Assembly: GCA_019096065.1 (NCBI GenBank)
Contig: JAGUCH010000002.1
Span: 10,180,501-10,244,500 of the forward strand
Length of the DNA stretch: 64,000 bases
Reading direction: 5' to 3'
From: Paracyclopina nana
Taxonomy: Eukaryota; Arthropoda; Copepoda; Cyclopoida; Cyclopettidae
Part shown: one piece after another, positions 33,230-43,569 of the stretch
How positions within the stretch are numbered: position 1 is the first letter of the stretch
Layout of the letters: each line of letters starts with the position of its first letter
Translations under genes and position numbers: made by a program
The notes under the pieces: model-generated
What the model was told of the DNA's origin: nothing
The model's input: only the letters and a program-made list of their open reading frames with translations
The model's database searches: none

Positions 33230-34680
33230 TCAGACCTCCAATTTCTAATGAATCTATTTTTGGAGGGCGGGCCGAAGGCCCGCCCTCCACATTTCGCTGT
33301 GACCTATGTCACTCCCCAGTTTTTAGCCAGGAAACTGCACCAGGAAACCAAACCAGGATATCGACCAGGAAGTAAATTGCAATCCAGAAAAAACCAGAAA
33401 AATAACTGCCTGTTGTGGGATTTGAACCTGGGTCTGACTGCATTGCAATCAGACACTCTGTCACTGAGCCACCAAAGCATCACATAAAATTTACTTCTCT
33501 GATCAGCGTTATCAATGAAAAAGTTGAAGTTGAGCAAATTTTTAGGATTGCCTGTACCCCAAGCAAATTTTGTATGTTGGCCGCATTCTGCCCAGTGGCC
33601 GTAGGCCTCTGGGCAGAATATGGCAGTTACTGTTTTTCCAAAGATGGGATTTAAACCTTCATCCCATTAAACACAAACAGCAATGCTATATACAATTTGA
33701 TTGATGCATATTATTGGGAGCGGGCAAAAGGCCCGCCCCTACTCAATTTTTTATGAGGGCGGGCCGTAGGCCCGCCCTCCACATTTCCCTGTGACCTATG
33801 TCACTCCCCAGTTTTTAGCCAGGAAACTGCACCAGGATATCGACCAGGAAGTAAACTGTTATTCAGAAAAAGACAAAAAATGTTTGCCTATACCGGGATT
33901 TGAGCCTGGATTGGACTGCATTGCAATCTAACACTCTGTCACTGAGCCATCAGAACATCACACAATTTTTCCAACTCTTTGCAGTATCATTCATAGCAAA
34001 AGTTGAACAAATGTTTTGGATTGCCCCTACACCAAACAAATTATTCAGTAATATTCGGGCAATATTTGTGGGAGCGGGCAGAAGAAGACCCGCCCTCCAC
34101 ATTTCACTGTGACATATATTGCTCCCCTGTTTGAAAATGGAAACAACAAAAACCAATGACCCGCCATGATTCCTTTCTATGCTTCTTCTCTGATATTATA
34201 TGCTTTTTGCAACAAGGACATTTTAAGAAGAGCAATATTCGGGCAGTGTAAGTGAGAGCGGGCCAAAGGCCCGCCCATTCTCATTATTTTTGGGAGGGAG
34301 GGCTCTCATAACTCAAACTGCAATACTATCAACAAATTGATTGAAGCACATTATTGGGAGTGGGCAAAAGGCCTGCCCTCCACATTTCACTGTGACTTGT
34401 GTTGCTCCCCTGTTTGAAACAAGAAGCTGTACAAAAACCAATCAGGCACCATGATTCCTTTGTATATGTGATGTTTCTAGTTTGATATTAAGTGCTTTTT
34501 GAAAATACAAAATTTTAAGAAGAGCAATAGGCAGGAAATATTAGTTGGAGCGGATCAAAAACCCGCCCACTCTAATTATTTTTGGGAGGCTGGGCCCTCA
34601 TAACTCAAACTGCTATCAACAAAGTTATTGAAGCATATTATTGAGAGTGGGCAAAAGGCCTGCCCCCTCTCCCTTCCCAA
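33230..34680. repeat. diverged direct repeats with GC-rich hairpins (GGGCGGGCC-N3-GGCCCGCCC)
   Basis: At least four diverged units carry a GC-rich hairpin followed by a CTCCACATTTCNCTGTGAC-type block: 33262-33330, 33755-33840, 34070-34130 and 34355-34420. The hairpin TGGAGGGCGGGCC-GAA-GGCCCGCCCTCCA is perfect, with 13-bp arms. Between them, tRNA-like segments on the minus strand (33411-33480 and 33891-33957, B-box GGTTCAAATCC-like) suggest a SINE family. No coding frame is convincing. Confidence 0.55.
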
Positions 34681-34689
34681 TGCATCTCT

Positions 34690-37620
34690 GTCCTGTCTAT
34701 CCAAGGAGTGTGTGTTCTAACAATCGATCCAAGTAGTATCCCTCTTGTTGATCCAAGGACTGTACAAGTAGTTGATCCAAGTAGGATGTTTATTGCAGTT
34801 TTGAGTTTTTGGGATAAGTTTCAAATCCCCTCTTTGGAAAAAGAAACACTACCACATTCAGCACAGAGGCCTACAGCCTCTTGTGCAATTTCAGCAAAAT
34901 GTCAAGGGCAGGCCTTCAGTCTGACTTCCAAAAGAAGGACCCAGATCATGACCAACAAAACATTTCAGGAACATGGCCTACTGGTATGACTGACCCAGAA
35001 CATAGCATGACAGGGACCAACTACTATTCTATTATTCTAACATACTAAGTTGGGGCTCATTTGTGTAACCTAACTGACTTGTGACTTAACTAGCTTGGGC
35101 TGACTTGGTTAAACACAAACTACTTAGGAATGACTTGGGTAGCCAAGCCTTATTAAGCTTCACCTTGTGCAGCCACTTAAGGAGTGACTTGAGTCACCAT
35201 TTCTGACTTTGGAAACCATAGCTGAATTGAGGAGCAATGGATTACTTGGATAATGGTTATCCAAGTAATCCATTGCTGACTTAGATTTACCAAGACATAG
35301 GTAAATTTTGGGCAGCCAGGTCCAAGAACTGACTAAAATCTATTAGAACAGTTGGGACTCCTTCCCTTGGATTCACAATGGATCGTCCATGGATAGACTA
35401 CGACAAATTGGCCTCTCATGGACAAAATAAATCGTTCTTGGATCAATTACTTTTACAGATAATCCATGGATCATCATTGGATCGACAATCAGAACACACA
35501 GGCCGTAGATCGACCAGGACAGACATATATTGGGTTCGACAAGAAATACCAACTCACATAAAAAGCCATTTCCGCAATCTCTAGAAATTCCACCAATTGG
35601 CCAAATTCTCATTTCAAGACCAATTTTCAGCATCTTATTTTTGAATGACTTCTTGGCTATCAAAAGTGCCCAAAGTAGTAGATATTGACAAATAAGATGA
35701 AATTTTGCCTTAAAAATAAATTTTTCTTGGATATAGTCCATTTTTGGAGAAAAAGAAGAACAGTTTGGCCATTTTGAGGCAATCAAGATATTGTGACAAA
35801 AAAATAACCAAGACACCATTTCAGGATAATCAATTGAAATTGGGCCTGGAAATTTATGGAATGAGGAGATATGATAGACTGTTTTTAGCTTAGGGCTATA
35901 AGAAAAAGATTTTGAAATACTGTCTCAAATGTAGCTATACTTTTGCTGCAAGAGTCAAAATTCAGTTGCTGAGCACTTTCTCCAGCCATGGTAGTCTCTT
36001 TTGCCAGTCTATCCAAGGATAGTCTGTTCTGCCAGTCTATCCAAGGACAGAATGTTTTTGTCAATACAGGGACAGTTTGTTGCTGCATTCTAACAATGTA
36101 CAGGGTGCAGCGCCAAAAATGCAATTGTGCAACAGCCAATTCGGCCAGTTTCTTTACTACTTCTGAGCAGCCCGCTGTGTGTAGGGGCTCCTATCCTAGG
36201 ATCTACTATGGACCTGGACTAGAAACTACTGTGATGCACCTGGACTAGCATCTACACTGGACCCGGAATTGAATCTACTGCCACAACGTACCAGGAATAG
36301 AAACTACTGTGACAGAACTGGAATAGGATCTACTGTGTAACATAACAGGAATAGCATCTACAGACCTGTACTTACATCTACTACAAAGACAGAAAAGGAA
36401 TAGAATCCACTTGAACAAAAACTAGGCCAGCAAAGTTAGTAATACATCAGGTAGATAAATCAGCTAAGTGATTAAGGTCATGACAAATAAGATATATTGA
36501 AGTATGCAACAAGTCCTAGAAGTCTTGGCCATGTTTTTCAGTCAGGAAGAACTTTGGCATAAAAAGTCATAGTCTAATAAGTAAAACACAAGTCTTGAAC
36601 TTATAGGCAAGTCTTGGAGTTATAGGCAAGCCCTTAAGTTTTGGCCAAATCCTGAAGTATTGGCCAAGTCCTGAAATTTTGGTAAGTCCTGAAGTTTCAA
36701 CTAAGTCCTAAGTGTTGGCTAAGTCTTGAAGCTAGAGACAAGTCCTGAAGTATTGGCCAAGTTCTGAAGTTAAGGTAAATCCTGAAGTTAAAAGCAAGTC
36801 TTGAAGTGAGAGGCAAGTCCTTAAGGTTCAGCCAAGTCCTAAAGTCCAAATCTTGAAGGTAGTGGCCAAGTCCTGAAGTCCAAATCTTGAATGTTTTGGC
36901 CAAGTCCTGAAGTATCAGCTAGGTTGTAAAGTAAATTGCATTTCAGCTTTGGTTTCAACAAATTCAGAGTATTAGGTCAGCCTAAATTCTATTATGGCAT
37001 GCATTAGCAATTGTTTAAATCCCAAGTCTGGTAAAGATGCTGTTCCTGGTCTGTCACAGTAGTTTCTATTCCTGTACTGTCACAGTAGATCCTATTCCTG
37101 CTCTGTTATGGAGTAGATTCTATTCCGGTATCGTCACAGTAGTTCCTATTCTAGCTCTGTCATGGAGTAGACTCTATTCCATTACCGTCACATTAGTTTC
37201 TAGCACAGTATGTTCTGGTAGGTCCTATTCCAGCTTCTTGAGTACAGTTTTGGAGCCGCATGCTTTTCTAGCTTTCAATCCAAGTTTGATCCGTTTTTTG
37301 GTGCAGGGACAATCAGATTTGTCAGGCTATCCAGTCACAGTTTGAAATACTTGACCCAAGTCCTGCTAAGTCAGAGTAGTCGATCCAAGGACTATCCATT
37401 TCATTGATCCAAGGACAGTTTGTCTTCAAAGTTAATCCAGGGACTATGAGTTATGTCTATCCAAGGGCAATCCGTTGGAGTATTCCAAGTACAGTATGTC
37501 TTAGTTGATCCAAGCACAGCTGCCCGATAGTTGGTCCTGGCTCTAGCAAACAGTTGGTCCTGGTCTGAGTTTGTCTCAGTTGATCCATGCATAGGACACA
37601 GGTCTTCTTAATATTAGCAT
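34690..37620. repeat. degenerate minisatellite region
   Basis: Several short motifs recur with drift: TGATCCAAGGACTGT-type words (34700-34790, 35990-36060, 37380-37520), an AAGTCCTGAAGTNTTGGCC-type repeat of about 20 bp (36580-36925), and a CAGGAATAGAAACTACTGTG-type repeat (36190-36420). The last one recurs in opposite orientation at 37050-37230. No gene is seen in this region. Confidence 0.6.
35233..35277. repeat. 45-bp perfect hairpin (21-bp arms, TGG loop)
   Basis: The arm at 35233-35253 (AGCAATGGATTACTTGGATAA) is the exact inverse of 35257-35277. It stands alone in AT-rich intergenic sequence. Confidence 0.95.
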
Positions 37621-39200
37621 ATTTGAACCTGAGTGCAACTACTAGTTCAACTGTACATCAGAGAGAGTGGCAATCTTGGCAAGCTGAGCCCGCCAAAATT
37701 TGCCAAGGTCAAACTTATTTACTTGGTGAAGTGGAGTGACAGATTTCCTTAAAATTGCACCACCTATGACTTCGACCATTTTCAACCTTTGCAATCTGCT
37801 CAGCAATGTGCGTTGGATGATTGCCGCTCTGTCATATAATAAAGTTGAACTATTAACTACACATGTGACTCAGCTCCATTTAAAAGTGAAGGTTGCTGAA
37901 TGAAAAAGCTTTGTGATATGAAGCATGCTTTCCATTTTTTTTATTAAAATAAAGGGCTATACTTTCAAATATTTCCGTAGGCCCGCCCTCCGCTGTCCAT
38001 TTATGGACGCCTTTACCTAGTTCTCATTAATTTTTTTCACAAGGATGGATTTTGTCTAGCTTAACTTGTGACTTGCTTATGAAATAAAAAAGTTAGATCT
38101 TCTTTTGTCAGAGTGGGTCATTGCTATAATTAATCTCAAAAATTAATAAACTGTAGGTGCTAGACGTTTTTGAAAATTTTATGTTGTGGGAAGCCATAGG
38201 CCAGGATTTTTAAATTACTACCAAATGAACCCTAAGGACATAAGCTTTCAGAAAATGTATATTTTTTGGGTTTTGTAAAGAGTTTGGGTTCTTCAAGTCA
38301 ATGTGAGCAAACAATCATATATGATTTTACATTTAAGGAGCGAATACGTTTGGCAGTACCAGGCCCGTCCACCAAGACATGTCTTGATGCAGGGGGAGGG
38401 GGGGGGGGTCTTGTAAGTGAGTTCTTGATGCAAGTTTGGCATGCTAAAATCACCAAATCTGTTCGTCTCAGCTGCGGTGGCGCTAGTAGTTCTTACTACA
38501 TGGCGTGTGAGCTCAAATGACGTCAGCTAGTGATGGAAGCGAGCGGGCTAATCTCTCGCTTTTTAAACAGAGCTCCCAGATAAGTTCTGTTTTTATCAAA
38601 AAGTATGCAATTTAAGCACATTTTGCTAATTTATGGTGGGTTATAGAAACTTTGGAAGTGAAATCCACAGAATTCTATTGAAATCGTCTTGAAGCCTACC
38701 ACAGCTCAGTCAGACTGTGCGCTATAGTAAAGCAGCGATAAGAACTCACCTTATAAGTATAGATCATCTTGTCTTGACGCAACTTTTTTAAGCCTCACGC
38801 AACCAAGTAAATAAAAAGATAAAATAAGGGAGACATTCTGAGTGAAAGTTTTTATGCTATTGTTCTCTAGCAGCCGTAATATGAGGAGCATTGCAACTTA
38901 GTAAAGTTTTTAGCAGTTTCACCATCTTAGCTACAGTCATAAGACAAAAATTATTCTTAAAAGAAGCCTAAGGTTAAAATCTTGGTCCTACGATTTATAA
39001 ATGCTACGACAGGTTCATTAAGCATTTCACTATTTGATCTCAAAATCCATCCAGGTAATTTCAGTTTGACCTAAAACTGGAAGTGACTCAAAATTCTCTT
39101 ACCATTCGGACTTACAATCCATCGTCAATTCCATCATATCAGATTGTAGATCTACATGGTTTTGTTTGACTAGGCCAATTTTAGCAATGAGTTGGATATA
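37621..39200. other. intergenic stretch with a repeat fragment and a G-run
   Basis: 38150-38310 matches the tail of the repeat at 6230-6345 (shared CATAGGCCAGGATTTTTA, CCAAATGAACCCT and GCTTTCAGAAAAT words). At 38392-38408 a GGGGGAGGGGGGGGGGG run occurs. No supported gene. Confidence 0.45.
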
Positions 39201-39206
39201 GCATTA

Positions 39207-39490
39207 TGCTTGCCACGTTTGCGGTCGAGGCTCTCGAGGATGGTGCCATTGACCTGACCGACTACGAGGTGCGTCAAATTTCACAGGCTGCTTAGATGAA
39301 AAGCACTACTCAGTGGAGGAGTCAGTGTTGCAGCGCCCAACTTCTGGCCGATTGAGGCCGCCAGGATGTTGGAGTGCGAGGCGGTGCAGAGGTTGTTCAG
39401 AGACTCAAGCTGCTGCAACATGTTGCGCACATCGCCCGAGAGCCCAGCGCCAAACTGCAATGCTCCCGGTGCAAAAAGGCCTGCAGGTCA
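39207..39490 (+). other. possible short exons of an unidentified gene
   Basis: An ATG at 39207 opens 21 codons (ending AIDLTDYE) before a GTGCGT donor near 39270. A further open stretch follows from about 39336 to 39485 (contains NFWPIEAARMLECEAVQRLF). A 66-bp intron could join them, but the phase is not convincing. The composition is more coding-like than the flanks. It could be an upstream exon of the zinc-finger gene or chance. Confidence 0.2.
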
Positions 39491-40903
39491 AGCACTGGCC
39501 TCGCCATCGGCCTTGCTATTAGCCATTGCCGTCATTTATGGGGGGCCAACAATAACTGGCGTTGTCATATACTTCATGCGAATTGTGGAGCCATTTTTGC
39601 GCCGTCGTAGCTGTGTATCACTTTTATGGGCCAACATACTACTAGAGTGTAGTAACATATATGGCATGAAATGCAAAAGAAGACAAACAGAAGCCGCGCC
39701 ATAAAATGTGCAGCAGCAAGACATAACGAACATACATGACGCGAATGGGAGAACGCACCTAAATCAGCATGTTGTCTCCTTTCGCTCGCCTCCGCACTTC
39801 ACATTAAACTCGTCCCGACCAGACGCGGCGCCTTAATGGCTTTTGCCCGAAATTAACCCCTTTCCGCCGAACCGTACGTTGTTGCCAGAGAGCGCAATGA
39901 TTGAAGGCAAAATTGCGGCCGGCTTTCGGGCCGGTGGGGCTGGTTATTTGGGTGCGGATGCGAAGCTAGGACAATAGCAAGTTGTCACGTTGGATGAAAA
40001 TGGTTGGCCGTAAAGATGACGAGTGGCCGCCTGGCAATGGCTCTCCCAAGACCGGTTCATCAACCGTTATGGCTCTCGATCCCACGGCTTTCTCCTCGAG
40101 ATAGCAGCCGACTGAAGCTATTACGCGGCGGCAACAAAGGCAAAATTCCATTTCCATCGCAAATCCTCAATTAACCTGGCGCAGCGGAGAGTTATGATTT
40201 TACTGCAGACATTAATTCGATTGTGCGCCAAGAACGGCCATCATCCATTTTTTATTGCAGACGACAGATGATATCTGTATTGCTGTAGGGATATCTAAAA
40301 AGTTTAGAAAGCTCGCGAGGACGGCGTGAATGGACCATATTCATGAAATGGCAGTCGCAGGCTCCATTTATAGTATTTCCCGGCCAAATGGTGACTCCAT
40401 AAAGCCAAGAGATGTTTCGCCAGGCCGTTCGTCACTTTTACTACTGGACTGTGACAGCTTGATTAGCTTCCCTGGCTCCCTTGCTTTCTACATGAAATAG
40501 GCAAACTTTGCCAATAGATGCCTTATCTCCGCCTCAATTTCAAGATTTGATCACACTTAACCGACGGCTATGCAAATCCTTACGGCAACATCGACTTACG
40601 GCAAATCGAACGTTATTGCGAATTGACCGCCGCTCTGTCACATAACCATAAATTCATTTGGCCTGTAATGATGTTGCGTCCCTTTTCCGGCCGGGGCACC
40701 CCTCATCTATACCCCCAAATGTTACGGAAAATGCAACCAGCCCTCGGAACTCTTTCCATCACTTCTTCGAAATGGGGCGCACAATTTTGAAGCAGATGAT
40801 CTTGCTCATCTGCTTCGACGGCGGCGAAGAGGCCACTTTGAAAGTGCGCTGCTGCCTTTCATTCGCACGAAAGCCGGCACCGAGATCGCACCACCACGCA
40901 ACC

Positions 40904-42475
40904 ATGGGAAGACGGAAGCAACACTGTCCGAAAAGGACGTCGGGGGACGACTCCTCGGAGGCTGGCCAGTCCTCACTCGATCGTGAAATCATCGAGGCCC
41001 GCATGCCGACCCGATTCTGCGAAGGCTCCACAGATCGAGGCGAGGCACTGACTCTTGCCGCCAAGTGGCTGCAACTGCAAGCCCAGTTTGCACTCAGGCT
41101 GCGACAACAATCAGAGACTGATGAGGCTCATGCAGCGGCTAACAATGTGGAATTAGCGCAGCAGCCACCGCTGGACCTCTCCTCCAAAAGCTCCTCGGTC
41201 CCTTCCTCCATCGCGTCATTTGCATCGCTAATGATGGATCACGGATGCACGGCGCAACCCCACCAGCCGCCACCCTCCGTGGGCATGTGCGCGTTGCAGA
41301 GAATATCCCAGATGGCCTCGAGGTCGCACATCCCCTTCAGGTTCGCATCCTCGCTCAATAGCTCACTGATGCTGCAACCATGCAACAGCCCCGCCGCGAA
41401 GCCATTTCCCTGGCAGCAACCCAGGTACACTTCCGCATCACCTTTAGAAAGCAGTTGTAATAACTTTAATGGCCCCATTCTTAGCTGGCTCATGATGGCA
41501 AGATCCCCCCAAACGCAATCGTTCCAGCAGCCTCCACCGCCACCGCCGTTGCCGCCGACCACTAGCTCCAGCTCGCCGGAGAAAGCTGCCGGCGATGCCT
41601 TTCGATGCGTTTGGTGTCGCGAGTCATTCGCCACCCTTTCGCAGCTCACCGGTCACCTGAAGGAGGCCAAACACGGCGAGAAAGAGGGCAGCAGGAGGCC
41701 ACAGCAGGGCACGCCAAGGGCCGCCGATCGAGGCCCCAACCCTCGTAAACTGGTCCGTGGCCAAGACGTCTGGCTGGGCAAGGGCGAGGAGCAAACGAGG
41801 CAAATCCTCAAGTGCATGTGGTGCGGCCAAAGTTTCCGCAGCCTCGCTGACCTCACGGCCCACATGTCGGAGACGAGGCACTACACGAAGGTCATCCCCC
41901 AGGAGCAGCTGTCCACGTGGAGAGCCCAACAACAGCGCAGAGCTTCACCACCGCCTGATGCACCCTCCCCTCCGAGGCTGTCTCCGGTAAGATCGTTGCA
42001 TTCATCCCTGAAAAGCACATCTAGCGATCATGCATGTGCGCAGAAAGAGGTGCTCAAGGCTCCCGCGAAGGAGAAGAAGAAGAAGGCGATTCCGGTGCGA
42101 AAGCTGCTGGAGATGGAGCGCCAAGCCTCGGCCGCGGAGGTCAATGCGGCCAATGACGAGAACGACCTCAGCGACGCCAATCGCTCCTCCACCTCGATCC
42201 TGGGCTCCTTGGAGAGGCTGGTGGAGTCGAGCTTCAAGCCGGCGGCCGGCGATTTCGCCCAACAGGTGGTGGCGGCCAAGAGGGCCTTCGCCACCGCCTT
42301 TGACAGCATCGAGGATGAGGAGCGTCCCGCCAAGAAGTGTCTTGGCGAGGACGTCGAGGCCGCGGCCTCTCCGGCGGTGACCTGGTCTTCGTCGTCAAGC
42401 CTGACGTCGGCCAGCGCCGAGCTCAAGTTCCTCAAGTACTCTGAGCTGGCCAAGGAGTTGTCCTCGGGTCGTTAG
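40904..42475 (+). CDS. tsh: teashirt/tiptop-type zinc-finger transcription factor (523 aa)
   Basis: I chose ATG 40904 because it gives MGRRKQHCPKR, close to the conserved start of the teashirt family; the frame is open 82 codons further upstream. A PLDLS motif near residue 88 is the CtBP corepressor-binding site typical of this family. Two family-type CX2CX12HX5H fingers are present: C235-H257 (CVWCRESF) and one starting at C304 (CMWCGQSFRSLADLTAHM). The finger-2 leader PRKLVRGQDVWLGKG is a strong signature. Drosophila Teashirt and Tiptop have three or more fingers, so this protein is short on fingers and length. The product should be nuclear, acting in trunk, limb or eye patterning as a repressor. 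The gene appears intronless here; 5' exons may exist. tsh and tiptop cannot be separated by eye. Confidence 0.85.
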   Translation: MGRRKQHCPKRTSGDDSSEAGQSSLDREIIEARMPTRFCEGSTDRGEALTLAAKWLQLQAQFALRLRQQSETDEAHAAANNVELAQQPPLDLSSKSSSVPSSIASFASLMMDHGCTAQPHQPPPSVGMCALQRISQMASRSHIPFRFASSLNSSLMLQPCNSPAAKPFPWQQPRYTSASPLESSCNNFNGPILSWLMMARSPQTQSFQQPPPPPPLPPTTSSSSPEKAAGDAFRCVWCRESFATLSQLTGHLKEAKHGEKEGSRRPQQGTPRAADRGPNPRKLVRGQDVWLGKGEEQTRQILKCMWCGQSFRSLADLTAHMSETRHYTKVIPQEQLSTWRAQQQRRASPPPDAPSPPRLSPVRSLHSSLKSTSSDHACAQKEVLKAPAKEKKKKAIPVRKLLEMERQASAAEVNAANDENDLSDANRSSTSILGSLERLVESSFKPAAGDFAQQVVAAKRAFATAFDSIEDEERPAKKCLGEDVEAAASPAVTWSSSSSLTSASAELKFLKYSELAKELSSGR

Positions 42476-42558
42476 CCCCTCTTTCCCCAACCATGCACTT
42501 GGATACATCTTCTCATCTCCTTGCTTACTCTTCTATCTGCAACTACGCATCCTATTAG

Positions 42559-42564
42559 AATAAA
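42559..42564 (+). promoter_or_regulatory. polyadenylation signal of the teashirt gene
   Basis: AATAAA, 84 bp after the stop codon; a second AATAAA lies about 20 bp further on. Confidence 0.6.
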
Positions 42565-42589
42565 GAAAAGCGGTCGCGGCAATAAACAT

Positions 42590-43560
42590 AATGAATGTAG
42601 TGGGTGGGTGGCAATTTCACAGCTGAAATTAGCATGGATGCCAAGAAATAAATGACTCGAGATTGTCAGTTTTCTTTTTAGTTGGCAGAAGAAGTGTTGG
42701 TAGTTGCTTTTATTGCGTTCTAATTTGAATACATAGTGTCGCTTGTGCGCGAGCTCGCTGCTATTTGTTGTTGGCTGGGGATTTTTCTTTAGAAAATTGT
42801 GTGACACCATGAGAGTATAGCAGTAGCCCAGAAACCAGCGGCAATTCTCATTACTATTGGCTTTCACGCCATAAACGTAACTACTATTTCAAGTTTATGT
42901 CTGAATTTGTGTAATGTGTATGCAAGCAGAGTGGCCATTTTTCACGAGCAGCGCGCATGTCGTAATTGCAAATGCCAACAGCCAAAGAAAGAAGAAGGGA
43001 AGGAACTTTTTCCATTCTTGAATATAATCTTCAGAAATCTTATACACATCACGTTTCATTCTCCCGAAACAAAGAGAAAAGAAATGAGCACAATGGATGC
43101 AGATGACAACGTGGAACTTGGAATGACCGAAACTTTTGCGTGCACATGGACGTCACGCCGTAAAGCATTGTACCTACGAATATACTTAGTTAGCGGAGAG
43201 TACGTTAACGCGGCTGCCATCCTCCGTGCTGGGAGATGGTACAAAGCCATTAAACCAAATGGCTAGACGATGCTCGCTCCGAGTTGGATGCCATAAATCC
43301 TCACAAACTCTTCATTTCACGGTGCGAGCAGAGAGCAGTAGTCGATTTTTATTGGCAAGAAGGGACATCATATTTGCCCTTAACGTCTTCGCCAACCTGA
43401 CACAAAATGACAGCCGAGAGATCGTAATGACGTGCAATAAAACGGCTCGGGCTACGCCGATAAATCACCGTAGCTTGCAGATGCGAGATGGGTTTGAATT
43501 TTCGCGCCATAGCAAAAAGTAAACAAAACAATTATGCAAGCGAGCGACTTTTGAGCTCTG
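42590..43560. other. intergenic stretch between teashirt and VWA8
   Basis: AT-rich with no recognised repeat. A 119-codon open frame at 42907-43266 has no recognisable domain and is probably chance. The VWA8 promoter should lie in its right part, but no motif stands out. Confidence 0.4.
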
Positions 43561-43569
43561 TCTGTCAAA

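Noticed and set aside
33255..34680. CRISPR-like array
   Set aside because: Spacing is irregular, repeats are diverged, the genome is animal, and no cas genes are present.
42907..43266. 119-aa open frame before VWA8
   Set aside because: No domain, no splice or start context of note, and low-complexity composition.
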